From positions 124,001-188,000 of the forward strand of contig NZ_CP039253.1 of the NCBI RefSeq assembly GCF_004795915.1: 64,000 nucleotides of DNA. The letters run 5' to 3'. The translations under genes were made by a program, and so were the position numbers. The stretch is from Rhodococcus sp. PAMC28707 (GTDB lineage Bacteria; Actinomycetota; Actinomycetes; Mycobacteriales; Mycobacteriaceae). Below are positions 21,201 through 34,740 of this stretch, one piece after another. Within the stretch, counting starts at the first letter, position 1; each line of letters starts with the position of its first letter. The notes below the pieces were generated by a model. It was not told where the DNA came from. It worked only from the letters and a program-made list of their open reading frames with translations, and ran no database searches.

Positions 21201-21286
21201 AATCTGTCACGATCGCGTCAACTGCCCGTCGAACGTTCGTACTCTCTTGCCTGAAAACCGAGGCGCGAGGTAAAAAAACCTCTGGA

Positions 21287-22072
21287 TCAGGGAAGAGGCC
21301 CACCGGCGGCGATGGCCGACAGCGTGGCAAATTCATCGGCCTTGAGTGAGGCCCCACCGACGAGTGCCCCATCGACATCGACCTGTCCGACGATCTCGCC
21401 GACGTTCTTGGCGTTGACCGAACCTCCGTAGAGAACACGAACCACCGCGGCAACTTCGTCGGAAGCCAGGGTCCTCAGTTCCTCACGGATCGCGCCGCAC
21501 ACTTCCTGAGCATCGGACGCGCTGGCCACTCGACCTGTACCGATGGCCCAGACCGGCTCGTAGGCGATGACAACCTTCGAGATGTCCTCGGCAGACAATC
21601 CACTCAGCGAGCCGCGCAGTTGCTTGACGTTGTACGACACGTGCTCACCGGCCTCCCTGATGTTCAAGCCCTCTCCGATGCAGACGATCGGGGTGAGCCC
21701 GTTCTTCAGCGCAGCCTTGGTCTTGGCCAACACCGTCGCGTCGTCCTCACTGTGTAGCGTACGACGCTCGGAATGACCGACGACCACAAAGGTGACACCC
21801 AGCTTCGCCAGCATCGAACCGCTGATTTCGCCTGTGTACGCACCCGAGTCGTGCGCCGAGACGTCCTGCGCGCCGAAGGTGAGCAGAAGCTTGTCACCCT
21901 CGATCAGAGTCTGCACGCTGCGGATGTCGGTGAACGGCGGAATGACCGTCACATCGACCTTGTCGAAGTACTTTGCCGGCAAAGAGAAAGCGATCTTCTG
22001 CACCAGCGAAATCGCTTCGAGGTGGTTCAGATTCATTTTCCAGTTGCCCGCGATGAGCGGCTTGCGTGACAC
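21287..22072 (-). CDS. tpiA: Triosephosphate isomerase
   Basis: This 261-residue TIM-barrel enzyme interconverts dihydroxyacetone phosphate and glyceraldehyde-3-P. Visible are the substrate lysine in GNWKMN, the catalytic histidine in VVVGHSERR and the catalytic glutamate in [11 protein letters not shown]. It starts at GTG 22072, 3 bp after the pgk stop. It is the third gene of the gap-pgk-tpiA glycolytic operon. Confidence 0.97.
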   Translation of the reverse strand: MSRKPLIAGNWKMNLNHLEAISLVQKIAFSLPAKYFDKVDVTVIPPFTDIRSVQTLIEGDKLLLTFGAQDVSAHDSGAYTGEISGSMLAKLGVTFVVVGHSERRTLHSEDDATVLAKTKAALKNGLTPIVCIGEGLNIREAGEHVSYNVKQLRGSLSGLSAEDISKVVIAYEPVWAIGTGRVASASDAQEVCGAIREELRTLASDEVAAVVRVLYGGSVNAKNVGEIVGQVDVDGALVGGASLKADEFATLSAIAAGGPLP

Positions 22073-22075
22073 GAG

Positions 22076-23287
22076 TCAGACCTCCAACGCTGCGAGTCCG
22101 GGAAGGTGCTTACCCTCGAGGTACTCCAGGGACGCGCCACCCCCGGTCGAGATGTGCGAAAAACCATCGTCCGGCAACCCGAGGGCACGAACGGCTGCAG
22201 CGGAATCACCACCGCCGACGACGCTGAACGCGCCGTTGGCAGTAGCCGATCCGATTGCCTCGGCCAAGCCCTTGGTCCCGGCTGCAAACTTCTCGAACTC
22301 GAACACGCCCATCGGACCGTTCCAGAACACTGTCTTGGCCGCGCGTAGGACCGCTCCGAAGCGTTCCACCGACTCAGGTCCGATATCGAGCCCCATCCAA
22401 CCGTCCGGAATCTCGTAGGACTGAACGATCTTCGATTCGGCAGAAGCAGAGAACGAATCAGCGACGACGACATCCTTGGGAAGATGGATGACGTCTCCGA
22501 ATCGCTCGAGCAGGTCCTTGCAGGTCTCGATCATGTCCTCCTGCAGAAGCGAGGTGCCTACCGAAACACCCTGAGCAGCAAGGAATGTGAAGCACATGCC
22601 CCCGCCGATCACCAGAGTGTCGACCTTCGGTGCAAGTGCCTCGATCACCGCGAGCTTGTCCGTCACCTTCGAACCACCCAGGACCACTGCGTACGGGCGT
22701 TTCGGGGTCTCGGTCAGTGTCTTCAAGACCTCGACCTCGGTGGCCACCAGATTCCCCGCATACGACGGCAAGAGTGCGGCAACATCGAAAACCGAAGCCT
22801 GCTTGCGATGAACCACCCCGAACCCGTCGGATACGAAAGCGCCCTCGCCATCGGTCAATGCAACCAGTTCGGCAGCCAAGCTAGCGCGCTCGGCGTCGTC
22901 CTTGCTGGTTTCACGCGGGTCGAAGCGGATGTTCTCCAGCAGGAGTACATCGCCGTCCGTCAAACCCTCGGCACGTGCCTGTGCGTCCTGGCCGACTACG
23001 TCGCCCGCGAGTTGAACATGGCGCTCGAGCAGCTCACCCAGCTTCGCCGCGACCGGAGCCAGCGAATACTTTGCCTCCGGTTTGCCGTCGGGTCGACCGA
23101 GGTGCGCTGTGATGATCAGCTTCGCATCGGCGTCGAGCAGCGCTTTCAGCGTGGGCAGCGACGCAACGATCCGACCGGGATCGGTGATGACACCGTTCTC
23201 GATCGGAACGTTGAAGTCGGCGCGCACGAGCACTGCGCGGCCGGACACGCCGGCCGATAGCAGGTCCTGCAGTGTCTTGACGGCCAT
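22076..23287 (-). CDS. pgk: Phosphoglycerate kinase
   Basis: This 403-residue kinase transfers phosphate from 1,3-bisphosphoglycerate to ADP. The N-terminal substrate site [10 protein letters not shown], the segment [11 protein letters not shown] and the C-terminal nucleotide site [11 protein letters not shown] are visible. The frame is open far upstream, but ATG 23287 ([10 protein letters not shown]) is 5 bp after the gap stop and matches the family start. It is the middle gene of gap-pgk-tpiA. Confidence 0.97.
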   Translation of the reverse strand: MAVKTLQDLLSAGVSGRAVLVRADFNVPIENGVITDPGRIVASLPTLKALLDADAKLIITAHLGRPDGKPEAKYSLAPVAAKLGELLERHVQLAGDVVGQDAQARAEGLTDGDVLLLENIRFDPRETSKDDAERASLAAELVALTDGEGAFVSDGFGVVHRKQASVFDVAALLPSYAGNLVATEVEVLKTLTETPKRPYAVVLGGSKVTDKLAVIEALAPKVDTLVIGGGMCFTFLAAQGVSVGTSLLQEDMIETCKDLLERFGDVIHLPKDVVVADSFSASAESKIVQSYEIPDGWMGLDIGPESVERFGAVLRAAKTVFWNGPMGVFEFEKFAAGTKGLAEAIGSATANGAFSVVGGGDSAAAVRALGLPDDGFSHISTGGGASLEYLEGKHLPGLAALEV

Positions 23288-23292
23288 GTTGA

Positions 23293-24321
<1,029 letters not shown>

Positions 24322-24333
24322 CTAAGTTGTTGA

Positions 24334-24409
24334 ATCGGTGTTGTTGCACCGATGTTGTCGAACGATGTTGTCGAACGATGTCTTCGAACCGGTGCTGTTG
24401 TACCGGTTC
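24334..24409 (-). repeat. Cluster of short direct and inverted repeats in the gap leader
   Basis: On the plus strand ATGTTGTCGAACG is repeated in tandem at 24352-24364 and 24365-24377, with a degenerate third copy at 24378-24390. The tandem is flanked by two perfect inverted repeats: ATCGGTG/CACCGAT (24334-24353, 6-nt loop) and GAACCGGT/ACCGGTTC (24386-24409, 8-nt loop). In the gap mRNA sense the region reads as repeated CAACA units just before the AGGAG site. The function is unknown; regulator binding or an mRNA leader element are possible. Confidence 0.75.
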
Positions 24410-24501
24410 TTCGTGGTCTGCGCATGCGAACTTCCGCACGCGCAGATTCCACCCTAGTGTGCGGGCACCGCTTACGCGCGCGACACCCAGCACCGGACCG
24501 T

Positions 24502-25479
24502 TCAGGCCTCGTCGAGTAATTCCGCGGTGACGGCCGACTCGGTGTCCGGAATACCGGTGTCCTTGGCTTTACGGTCCGCCATCGACAACAGTCGACGAAT
24601 TCGTCCGGCGACGGCGTCCTTCGTCATCGGCGGATCGGCGAGCTGACCGAGTTCTTCCAGCGACGCCTGGCGATGCTGTACACGGAGAGCACCTGCGTCT
24701 GCCAGATGGTCCGGCACCTCGTCCCCGAGAATGTTCAAGGCTCGCTCTACCCGGGCCGCAGCTGCGACGGCAGCTCGAGCCGATCTCCGGAGGTTGGCGT
24801 CGTCGAAGTTCGCAAGACGGTTTGCGGTGGCACGCACTTCCCTGCGCATCCGACGCTCTTCCCACACCAACCGGGTGTCCTGAGCGCCCATCCGGGTCAA
24901 GAGTGCGCCGATCGCTTCACCGTCACGAACGACGACTCGGTCGGTACCGCGAACTTCGCGTGCCTTTGCTGCGACACCGAGGCGCCTGGCAGCGCCGACC
25001 AAAGCCAACGCCGCTTCGGGTCCTGGGCAACTGATCTCGAGCGCCGAGGAACGACCCGGCTCGGTAAGTGACCCATGGGCGAGGAACGCACCCCGCCAAG
25101 CAGCTTCTGCATCGCCGATCGTTCCGCCGACAACCTGTGCTGGGAGACCTCGGACGGGACGGCCCCGCATATCGAGCAGTCCAGTTTGTCTGGCCAACGC
25201 CTCGCCGTCCTTGGCAACCCGGACGACGTAGCGCGAGGTCTTACGCAGACCACCGGCACTCAGTACGTGGACGTCGGACGAGTAGCCGTAGAGTTCGAAA
25301 ATTTCGCGTCGCAGACGCCGAGCGATCGATCCGAGATCGACCTCCGCTTCCACGACGACTCTTCCTGCAACGATGTGAAGCCCACCGGCGAATCGCAGCA
25401 GGGCCGATACTTCGGCTCGCCTGCAGCTCACCTGGGTAATAGCGAGCCTGCTCAGCTCGTCCTTCACCTCCGCTGTCAT
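24502..25479 (-). CDS. whiA: DNA-binding protein WhiA (sporulation/cell-division regulator family)
   Basis: This protein of about 325 residues has an N-terminal LAGLIDADG-like domain and a C-terminal helix-turn-helix ([20 protein letters not shown], near residues 270-290). The family acts as a DNA-binding regulator of cell division genes in actinobacteria and firmicutes. I chose ATG 25479, which overlaps the upstream stop in ATGA; GTG 25485 is the alternative. It follows the rapZ-like and yvcK-like genes in the conserved order. Confidence 0.95.
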   Translation of the reverse strand: MTAEVKDELSRLAITQVSCRRAEVSALLRFAGGLHIVAGRVVVEAEVDLGSIARRLRREIFELYGYSSDVHVLSAGGLRKTSRYVVRVAKDGEALARQTGLLDMRGRPVRGLPAQVVGGTIGDAEAAWRGAFLAHGSLTEPGRSSALEISCPGPEAALALVGAARRLGVAAKAREVRGTDRVVVRDGEAIGALLTRMGAQDTRLVWEERRMRREVRATANRLANFDDANLRRSARAAVAAAARVERALNILGDEVPDHLADAGALRVQHRQASLEELGQLADPPMTKDAVAGRIRRLLSMADRKAKDTGIPDTESAVTAELLDEA

Positions 25480-26501
25480 GGCCACGAAGTGTTCCCCTCT
25501 CTGCGTGCGGAACCCATCGGTGCCTCGTCCCGCGAAGAGACGATGCTACCGAGGGCAGCAGCCAACTTGCCGAAATGATGCGCGTGAGTTCCTGATTCGG
25601 CGACGTCTACGTACATGACGTCGGCCCCGAGCCTTGCGGCAGCCCGAGCTACGTGGTCGCGTTCCGCGCCGTCCGGGACGAAGGCCGAATCCACCACGAC
25701 GTAGTCCACGGAGAAATCAGGTGCGTGTTGGGAGAGTACGTGCAGATGACGCTCGGCAGAGAATCCTGTGGTCTCGCCGAGTTCCGGTGCCAGGTTCAGA
25801 ATCAGAACCTTCTGCGCTGCTGTCGTCTCCAGCGCCGTCAGCAGATCTGGAACCAAGACATGGGGAATGACACTCGAGAACCACGACCCCGGCCCGAGTA
25901 CAACAAGGTCGGCCGCCTCGATTGCCGCTATCGCCTCGGGCGTCGCCGGCGGACCGGGTGGCGTCAGCCGCACCCTTCTCACTTTGCCTGGGGTGGTGGC
26001 GACAGCGACCTGACCACGAATGACCCTGCTCACACGCGGATCGTCCTCGAGACCTGACACGTCGGCTTCTATGTCGAGCGGCACCAGTGCCATCGGCACC
26101 ACTTGTCCCTCGATGCCGAGCAGTGATCCGATCTCTTCCAATGCCGACACCGGATCACCGAGAACTTCGGTGAGCCCGGCAAGGATCAAGTTCCCGACCG
26201 AGTGTCCCGCCAGCGCGCCGGAACCACCGAACCTGTGCTGGAGGACCTCCGCCCATCGCTGAGTTCGCGGATCCTCGGCAGCCAGAGCAGCGAGCGCCAT
26301 GCGTAGATCCCCTGGCGGCAGTACGCCCAGTTCGGCGCGAAGTCGACCAGAGGAACCGCCGTCATCGGCCACGGTGACCACCGCGGTCACATCCGACGCC
26401 AGTCTGCGTGCGGCACTGAGCGTCGCGTACAGGCCATGTCCCCCACCGAGAGCCACGATCTTCAGCGAAGACCCGACAGCGCCGCCGTCTTTCGCACTCA
26501 T
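25476..26501 (-). CDS. YvcK/CofD-like protein (gluconeogenesis factor family)
   Basis: This 341-residue member of the CofD/YvcK family resembles the uridylyl-binding factor linked to carbon source and peptidoglycan synthesis. The nucleotide-binding N-terminus [16 protein letters not shown], the segment [14 protein letters not shown] and [18 protein letters not shown] are visible. It starts at ATG 26501, overlapping the rapZ-like stop by 4 bp, and ends overlapping whiA. The M. tuberculosis homologue is, as I recall, Rv1422 (CuvA). Confidence 0.93.
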   Translation of the reverse strand: MSAKDGGAVGSSLKIVALGGGHGLYATLSAARRLASDVTAVVTVADDGGSSGRLRAELGVLPPGDLRMALAALAAEDPRTQRWAEVLQHRFGGSGALAGHSVGNLILAGLTEVLGDPVSALEEIGSLLGIEGQVVPMALVPLDIEADVSGLEDDPRVSRVIRGQVAVATTPGKVRRVRLTPPGPPATPEAIAAIEAADLVVLGPGSWFSSVIPHVLVPDLLTALETTAAQKVLILNLAPELGETTGFSAERHLHVLSQHAPDFSVDYVVVDSAFVPDGAERDHVARAAARLGADVMYVDVAESGTHAHHFGKLAAALGSIVSSRDEAPMGSARREGNTSWP

Positions 26502-27430
26502 TCGCGGCCCGCATCGCGATGCTGAACTCGCACCGACAGATCATCGTGCCGACCCAGAAGTATCGCCAACGCCTCCGACATCGCCACGCTTCGATGTTTG
26601 CCGCCCGTGCAACCCACCGCCACCGTCATGTACTGCTTACCCTCTCGCCGATAGCCGGACACCGTCAGCTGCAACAGGTGATGGAACGTCTGAAGATAGT
26701 CCTGCGCGCCGTCCTGACTCAGGACATATTCGCTCACTGCGGGGTTACGACCGGTGTGCTCGCGTAGTTCTGGAATCCAATGCGGGTTGGGGAGGAACCG
26801 TACGTCGCAGACCACATCAGCGTCCATGGGTAGTCCGTACTTGAACCCGAACGACTGAACGGTCACACCGATCAGATCTGCGTCGACACCGCTGAAGGCC
26901 GTCTCGATCTTCCGCCGCAGTTGATGCACGGACAGAGAAGTCGTGTCGATGGAGACGTCGGCGGCAGCTTTTACCTGCGCCAACCGAATCCGCTCCGCCG
27001 CGATGCCCTCGGTGAGGGTGCCGTCCTGACCGTCGTTCTGCAGCGGATGACTGCGACGATTCGATTCGAATCTTTGAATCAGGGCGGCATCGGTGGCGTC
27101 GAGGAACAGCACACGATTGCGGACGCCCTTGGAATCGAGTTCTCGCACCACCCAGTCGAGGTCGCCCGTGAACAATCGACTTCGAACATCCATCACCAAC
27201 GCAAGTCGATCGATCCGCGGTTCCGACTCGAGACCGAGATCGACCATCTGCGATATCAACTCGGGTGGAAGATTGTCGGCGACGTACCAACCGAGATCTT
27301 CGAGAACTTTTGCAGCCGTCCGAAGCCCTGCACCGGACAACCCGGTGACGAGCGCCACTTCGATGCCGTCACCTCGACCGACCGATTTGTCCGGCTGGTC
27401 GGTGGCATGCTGGATATCGGGTTCACTCAC
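26498..27430 (-). CDS. rapZ: RapZ-like nucleotide-binding protein
   Basis: This RapZ/YvcJ-family protein of about 310 residues has an N-terminal P-loop-like domain and a C-terminal domain with FGFKYGLPMDADVVCDVRF, FLPNPHW and IGCTGGKHRSVA-like VGCTGGKHRSVAMSE. The P-loop reads GLSGAGLRTA: the Walker A lysine is missing, so NTP binding may be weak or altered. I chose GTG 27430 (VSEPDIQHATD), 1 bp after the uvrC stop, rather than the ATG at 27508, which lies inside uvrC. In E. coli RapZ regulates glmZ RNA decay; the actinobacterial role is unclear. Confidence 0.9.
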   Translation of the reverse strand: MSEPDIQHATDQPDKSVGRGDGIEVALVTGLSGAGLRTAAKVLEDLGWYVADNLPPELISQMVDLGLESEPRIDRLALVMDVRSRLFTGDLDWVVRELDSKGVRNRVLFLDATDAALIQRFESNRRSHPLQNDGQDGTLTEGIAAERIRLAQVKAAADVSIDTTSLSVHQLRRKIETAFSGVDADLIGVTVQSFGFKYGLPMDADVVCDVRFLPNPHWIPELREHTGRNPAVSEYVLSQDGAQDYLQTFHHLLQLTVSGYRREGKQYMTVAVGCTGGKHRSVAMSEALAILLGRHDDLSVRVQHRDAGRE

Positions 27431-27431
27431 G

Positions 27432-29540
27432 TCATGCCTGCCCTGTCGAAGTTGCTTCCTGACGACTGCGTTCGCCCCCATCGAACGCGCCGCCACCGGG
27501 GACATCATCCCCCACCTCGACGCCGGGCGCGTCGGAAGCCGTTTCGCCGCTGAGTGCCGTGAGCACAGCTTTGGCTGTCATCTCACCGATACCGGGCACC
27601 TCGATGATGTCGGCAACGGTCGCTTCTTTGAGTTTCGCGACCGAACCGAAGTGCCCCACGAGTGCGTTTCGCCGACTCTCCCCCAGTCCTTTGACCGAGT
27701 CGAGAGCCGATGCGGTCATGCGTCTGGATCGCTTACTGCGATGGAAGGTGATCGCGAACCGGTGCGCCTCGTCTCGCACGCGTTGCAGCAAATACAAAGA
27801 CTCGCTGGTACGCGGCAAAATGACCGGGTCCACCTCGCCCGGCACCCACACTTCTTCGAGTCGCTTCGCCAAGCCGACGACAGCCACATCGGTTATACCC
27901 AGCTCGTCGAGAACCTCGGCCGCTGCAGCGACCTGAGGTGCGCCGCCGTCGACAACGAAAAGATTAGGAGGGTACGCAAACCGCCGCGGCCGCCCGGTCT
28001 GCGGGTCGAGCGCCGCCTCGGGCGCGAGATCTCCACCGGAACCAGCTCCGCTCGCATCGGAGCTGTGACGCAGGAACCTACGGCGCGTCACCTCCGCAAT
28101 ACTCGCCACGTCGTCGGAATGCCCGTCTCCAGCCGCTTCCTTGATGGAATAGTGCCGATAGTCGCTCTTGCGTGGAAGCCCGTCCTCGAACACCACCAAC
28201 GACGCGACGACATCGGTCCCTTGCACGTGGGAGATATCGATGCACTCGATACGAAGCGGCGCCGAATCCAGATCCAGTGCCTCCTGAATTCCTTGCAAGG
28301 CGGCAGATCGCGAGGTGAAATCGCCTGCACGCTTGAGTTTGTGTTGCGCAAGCGCTTCCTTTGCGTTGCGCTCCACCGTCTCGGCGAGGGCCTTCTTGTC
28401 CCCACGTTGCGGTACCCGAAGCGTCACATTGGATCCGCGAAGCGAGCTGAGCCACAGCTGCACTTCGGCTGCGTTGGCGGGTAACACCGGTACGAGAACC
28501 TCACGCGGAACAGCGTTGGCACTGCCGTCGTCGTTCTGACTGTCTCGGTTGCCCGGCACGTGTGACGACAACGCTGCCTGCTCACCGTAGAACTGGGTGA
28601 GAAATTGCTCGACCAATGCCGGTAGGTCGGACTGATCGGCGGCCTGCTGCTCGATCACCTCGCCTGCCTTCTCCACGACCCAGCCGCGCTGGCCTCGCAC
28701 ACGCCCGCCGCGAACGTGAAATACCTGCACCGCGGCCTCGAGTGCATCGGTGGCGAAGGCGACGAGATCGGCATCAGTGCCGTCACCGAGCACGACCGCC
28801 TGCTTCTCGAGCGCGCGACGCAGTGCGCCGACGTCGTCGCGCAATCGGGCAGCGGTTTCGAAGTCCAGATCGTCCGACGCTATCTGCATCTGCTTCTCGA
28901 GCTGACGAACCAGTCTGTCGGTCTTACCGGACAGAAAGTCGCAGAAGTCTTCGACGATCGTGCGATGCTCGTCCGCCGATACACGACCCACACACGGTGC
29001 CGAGCACTTGTCGATGTACCCGAGCAGGCAAGGTCGACCGATCTGCTTGTGCCTCTTGAACACTCCGGCCGAACAGGTACGTGCTGGAAATACCCGCAAC
29101 AGTAGATCGAGGGTTTCCCGGATGGCCCAGGCATGGGCGTATGGACCGAAATACCGCACACCCTTGCGTCGTGGGCCCCGGTAGACGAACAGGCGTGGAT
29201 ACTCTTCGTTCATCGTGACCGCGAGCATCGGATAGCTCTTGTCGTCGCGATAGCGAACATTGAACCGAGGATCGAACTCTTTGATCCAGTTGTATTCGAG
29301 CTGGAGTGCCTCGACCTCGGTCGTCACGACGGTCCACTCGACCGAGGCCGCGGTGGTCACCATCTGTCGGGTGCGGGGATGAAGAGAGGCGACGTCGGCG
29401 AAATACGAGTTCAGGCGACTGCGGAGGCTTTTTGCCTTTCCGACATAGATGACGCGTCCATGCGGATCACGAAATTTGTACACACCGGGCTCGACCGGAA
29501 TAGTTCCGGTTGCAGGGCGGTACGTAGCTGGATCGGACAC
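27432..29540 (-). CDS. uvrC: Excinuclease ABC subunit C
   Basis: This 702-residue subunit makes both incisions in nucleotide excision repair. Domains in order are GIY-YIG endonuclease ([21 protein letters not shown] near residue 20), UVR motif (near 205-240), RNase H-like C-terminal endonuclease ([23 protein letters not shown]) and tandem helix-hairpin-helix ([34 protein letters not shown]). It starts at GTG 29540. The C-terminal extension after the HhH is acidic and of low complexity. The order uvrC-rapZ-yvcK-whiA is conserved in actinobacteria. Confidence 0.96.
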   Translation of the reverse strand: MSDPATYRPATGTIPVEPGVYKFRDPHGRVIYVGKAKSLRSRLNSYFADVASLHPRTRQMVTTAASVEWTVVTTEVEALQLEYNWIKEFDPRFNVRYRDDKSYPMLAVTMNEEYPRLFVYRGPRRKGVRYFGPYAHAWAIRETLDLLLRVFPARTCSAGVFKRHKQIGRPCLLGYIDKCSAPCVGRVSADEHRTIVEDFCDFLSGKTDRLVRQLEKQMQIASDDLDFETAARLRDDVGALRRALEKQAVVLGDGTDADLVAFATDALEAAVQVFHVRGGRVRGQRGWVVEKAGEVIEQQAADQSDLPALVEQFLTQFYGEQAALSSHVPGNRDSQNDDGSANAVPREVLVPVLPANAAEVQLWLSSLRGSNVTLRVPQRGDKKALAETVERNAKEALAQHKLKRAGDFTSRSAALQGIQEALDLDSAPLRIECIDISHVQGTDVVASLVVFEDGLPRKSDYRHYSIKEAAGDGHSDDVASIAEVTRRRFLRHSSDASGAGSGGDLAPEAALDPQTGRPRRFAYPPNLFVVDGGAPQVAAAAEVLDELGITDVAVVGLAKRLEEVWVPGEVDPVILPRTSESLYLLQRVRDEAHRFAITFHRSKRSRRMTASALDSVKGLGESRRNALVGHFGSVAKLKEATVADIIEVPGIGEMTAKAVLTALSGETASDAPGVEVGDDVPGGGAFDGGERSRQEATSTGQA

Positions 29541-29591
29541 GTATCCCAGGCTAGTCGCAGCTACCGACGAACCAGGCCCAGCGCTGCTCGC

Positions 29592-31803
<2,212 letters not shown>

Positions 31804-31873
31804 GTCCTGCGCTCCATACTTGTCATACCCCACCATGCATCCGAGGGTGCGGGTGCACCTTCGAGCGTACTTT

Positions 31874-32485
31874 CTAGGCGCCTACGGTCTGCAGGCGCTC
31901 CACATACTTGGCGATGACGTCCACTTCCAGATTGACGGGGGCGCCGACCTCGGCACTTCCCAACGTCGTCAAGTCGAGAGTGGTCGGGATCAACGAGATC
32001 TCGAACCAGTGCTCGCCGCCTTCGTCCTTGCCGAGCGCCGAGACGGTCAACGACACTCCGTCGACTGTGATCGAGCCCTTTTCCACAACATAGCGAGCGA
32101 CCGACGTGGGCATCGATACGCGCACCACGGTCCAGTTCTCCGACGGCGAACGATGAACGACCGTTCCGGTCCCGTCTACGTGCCCCTGTACCAGGTGCCC
32201 ACCGAGGCGCTTGCCCATCGCCATGGCACGTTCCAAGTTGACTCGGCTGCCCACCTCGAGCCGCTGCAACGACGACCTGTCGAGTGTCTCCTGCATGACA
32301 TCAGCGGTGAATGCGCCTTCCGCCAGCACATCCACGACGGTCAGGCATACCCCGTTCACTGCGATGGAGTCGCCGTGACCTGCGTCCGAGGTCACGATCG
32401 GCCCCTTGACCGTGAAGCGGGCCGAGTCGACAAGGTCTTCCCTGCCGATTATCTCGCCGAGTTCCTCGACGATTCCGGTGAACAC
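31874..32485 (-). CDS. ribE: Riboflavin synthase alpha chain
   Basis: This 203-residue enzyme has two lumazine-binding repeats: [12 protein letters not shown] with [13 protein letters not shown], then [13 protein letters not shown] with [12 protein letters not shown]. It dismutates dimethyl-ribityllumazine into riboflavin. It is called ribC in mycobacteria and ribE in E. coli-style naming. It starts at ATG 32485, 73 bp after ribD; I see no FMN riboswitch in that gap. Confidence 0.96.
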   Translation of the reverse strand: MFTGIVEELGEIIGREDLVDSARFTVKGPIVTSDAGHGDSIAVNGVCLTVVDVLAEGAFTADVMQETLDRSSLQRLEVGSRVNLERAMAMGKRLGGHLVQGHVDGTGTVVHRSPSENWTVVRVSMPTSVARYVVEKGSITVDGVSLTVSALGKDEGGEHWFEISLIPTTLDLTTLGSAEVGAPVNLEVDVIAKYVERLQTVGA

Positions 32486-32558
32486 TTGGTACTCACTCCT
32501 GTCCGGTCGATCTCTTTGTCGTTCCGCTACTACAGCGGACTATGCGTGCATGTGCGGT

Positions 32559-33602
32559 TCAGGCGTGTCGGTTCGGAACGGCGCTGAGAAAAATGTCGGC
32601 TCCGATCGGATGCACACTCTCGATAGAAAACCTCAAGGCGTCGGTGATTGTTCCGACACCTGCATTCTCCACCGCCGCCGCGCCGGATCCCAGCACGACC
32701 GGAGCGATATAGGCCACGATTCTGTCGACCAGCCCCGCCGCCAGAAACGCGCCAGCCAGAGTCGGTCCACCTTCGATCAGTACTTCGGTGTGCTCGGCCA
32801 GCGCATGCATCACCTCGGCCGGCTCGCGGCTCCGCACGAACACGGTCGGAGCATCGGAGCTTCGGACCTGCGCAGTAGGGGCTGTCTCCCGAAGTCCCAC
32901 GACGACTCGTGTGGGCTGATGCGGCGAGTCGGTGCCGTCGGGCAACCGAGCGGTCAGTCTCGGATCATCGGCCACTACCGTGCCGGTACCGACGACGATG
33001 GCGTCGAGGGTGGATCGTTGCTCGTGGACGTGGGCACGTGCTGCCGGACCCGTGATCCACTGACTGGAGCCGTCGGCCGCAGCACTTCGGCCGTCCAGAC
33101 TTGCGGCGTACTTCAGGGTCACGTGTGGACGGCCGGTCCGCTGCTTGTGTAACCACGCACGCAGTGGCCCCTTGGCCACAGTCTCGGCACCTGTTCCCGA
33201 CTCTACGAGCATGCCCGCTTCGATCAACGTGTCGGCGCCGCCCTGTGCCAACGGAGTGGGATCGGCAACGGCGAACACCACTTTGGCGATGCCGGCTTCG
33301 ATGAGTGCCCGCGAGCACGGACCAGTTCTGCCAGTGTGATTGCACGGCTCCAACGTGACCACCGCAGTGCCCCCGCGCGCCTTCTCGCCTGCTTCCCGCA
33401 ACGCGACGACCTCGGCATGTGGACCACCCGGAGGTTGGGTCGACCCCACGCCGACGACTACGCCGTCGACATCGAGAATGATCGCACCCACGGGTGGATT
33501 CGGGCTCGTTCGGCCTCTGACTGCCTCGGCGTGACCGACGGCCATACGCATCGCCTCGTCGATGGAGATGGAACCGCCACCAGCCATCCGGGCGACACTC
33601 AT
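32559..33602 (-). CDS. ribD: Bifunctional deaminase/reductase RibD
   Basis: This 347-residue protein contains a zinc cytidine-deaminase-like domain ([28 protein letters not shown]) followed by a DHFR-like reductase domain ([28 protein letters not shown]). It deaminates and reduces the pyrimidine intermediate of riboflavin synthesis. ATG 33602 overlaps the rpe stop (ATGA); a second ATG five codons downstream is possible. Confidence 0.95.
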   Translation of the reverse strand: MSVARMAGGGSISIDEAMRMAVGHAEAVRGRTSPNPPVGAIILDVDGVVVGVGSTQPPGGPHAEVVALREAGEKARGGTAVVTLEPCNHTGRTGPCSRALIEAGIAKVVFAVADPTPLAQGGADTLIEAGMLVESGTGAETVAKGPLRAWLHKQRTGRPHVTLKYAASLDGRSAAADGSSQWITGPAARAHVHEQRSTLDAIVVGTGTVVADDPRLTARLPDGTDSPHQPTRVVVGLRETAPTAQVRSSDAPTVFVRSREPAEVMHALAEHTEVLIEGGPTLAGAFLAAGLVDRIVAYIAPVVLGSGAAAVENAGVGTITDALRFSIESVHPIGADIFLSAVPNRHA

Positions 33603-34279
33603 CCGTTCGACAGGTGCTTCGAGGCCCGGGCTGCTTGCGCGCGTAGGCCACGGACCGCGCCTGCTGGATCCGAAGTGCCATAGACCGCCGAGCCTGCAAC
33701 GAAGCAGTCGATCCCGGCCGCCGCGGCCTGCTCGATCGTGTCGACGTTGATCCCTCCGTCAATTTCGACGATCAGCTTCAGCTCACCCGAATCGACGAGC
33801 GATCGGACGATCCCGGCCTTGCTCAGCACCTCGGGCATGAACGACTGCCCGCCGAATCCAGGCTCCACGCTCATGACGAGAAGCGTGTCGAACGAACGGA
33901 GGATCTCGAGGTACGGCTCGATGGGTGTACCGGGCTTGACGGCCAGGCCGGCTTTCCCACCCGCCGCACGAATGTCTTTGGCCACCGCGATCGGATCGTC
34001 GGTTGCCTCAGCATGAAACGTGACGTTGTAGGCACCCGCCTCGGCGTACGACGGCGCCCAGCGAGCCGGATCCTCGATCATCAGATGGCAGTCCAACGGA
34101 ATGTCGGTGGCCTTCGACAACGATTGAACCACCGGTAGCCCCAGTGTCAGATTGGGTACGAAATGGGCGTCCATGACATCGACGTGCAACCAGTCGGAGC
34201 CCTTTACTGCATTGGCCTCTTCACCCAAACGAGCGAAGTCGGCGGAAAGAATGGACGGTGCGATCATCGGAGCTGCCAC
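33599..34279 (-). CDS. rpe: Ribulose-phosphate 3-epimerase
   Basis: This 226-residue TIM-barrel enzyme interconverts ribulose-5-P and xylulose-5-P. Visible are [15 protein letters not shown], the metal site in [42 protein letters not shown] and [10 protein letters not shown]. It starts at GTG 34279. It is translationally coupled to ribD, fitting the ribulose-5-P requirement of RibB. Confidence 0.96.
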   Translation of the reverse strand: MAAPMIAPSILSADFARLGEEANAVKGSDWLHVDVMDAHFVPNLTLGLPVVQSLSKATDIPLDCHLMIEDPARWAPSYAEAGAYNVTFHAEATDDPIAVAKDIRAAGGKAGLAVKPGTPIEPYLEILRSFDTLLVMSVEPGFGGQSFMPEVLSKAGIVRSLVDSGELKLIVEIDGGINVDTIEQAAAAGIDCFVAGSAVYGTSDPAGAVRGLRAQAARASKHLSNG

Positions 34280-34289
34280 ACCACTGATC

Positions 34290-34673
34290 CTAGTCGGTAC
34301 CGTCGTACTGCTTTCTCGCAGTCGGGGTTGCCTTGTCGCGCCACGCGGCGACGATCATCTCCCGCAGTTCGTCGCGGTCGAGAAGATCGAGATCGACGAT
34401 GATGTAGCCGTACCCGTCATAGTGCGGGGTCGTATAGAACGCCGGACTCCCGCCGGAGAGAAGCGCTTGTTTCTCGTCCAGGCGGCACACCAGAAGCAGC
34501 CCACCTTCCGCCTCGGTGCGCAGCCTGGCGAACAACTTGCCGGCAACCTTCAAGGCAGGAGTTCCGTACGACGTCGAGAGCGCCACTTTCGGCAGCGTCT
34601 CCGCGAATTCGACGACGCTCGTCCACGTGGTAGCGCCGTCTTCGGCGCTACCACCACCAGTACCGATGTTCAT
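34290..34673 (-). CDS. MmcQ/YjbR family protein
   Basis: This 127-residue protein of the YjbR/CyaY-like fold is annotated in databases as MmcQ/YjbR and sometimes as DNA-binding; the biochemical function is not established. Family traits are the alpha/beta pattern with [18 protein letters not shown] and [12 protein letters not shown] 34673 has GGAGGAGA 10 nt upstream. It lies 10 bp before rpe, between rsmB and rpe, on the same strand. Confidence 0.85.
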   Translation of the reverse strand: MNIGTGGGSAEDGATTWTSVVEFAETLPKVALSTSYGTPALKVAGKLFARLRTEAEGGLLLVCRLDEKQALLSGGSPAFYTTPHYDGYGYIIVDLDLLDRDELREMIVAAWRDKATPTARKQYDGTD

Positions 34674-34740
34674 GGTTCATAAGTCTCCTCCGCTGATCGC
34701 AGCGGCGCTTGGACGAATACGTACCGGACGGTCCGTCCAG

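Noticed and set aside
21240..21286. Run of seven T residues (minus strand) after tpiA as an intrinsic terminator
   Set aside because: The T-run is inside a very short AGGT/ACCT pairing rather than after a GC-rich stem; the hairpin at 21151-21200 is a better candidate.
24352..24390. CRISPR-like repeats upstream of gap
   Set aside because: The units are 13 bp in direct tandem with no spacers, and no cas gene is present.
32486..32558. FMN riboswitch in front of ribE
   Set aside because: The gap is only 73 bp and lacks the conserved RFN blocks; the upstream rib genes overlap one another.
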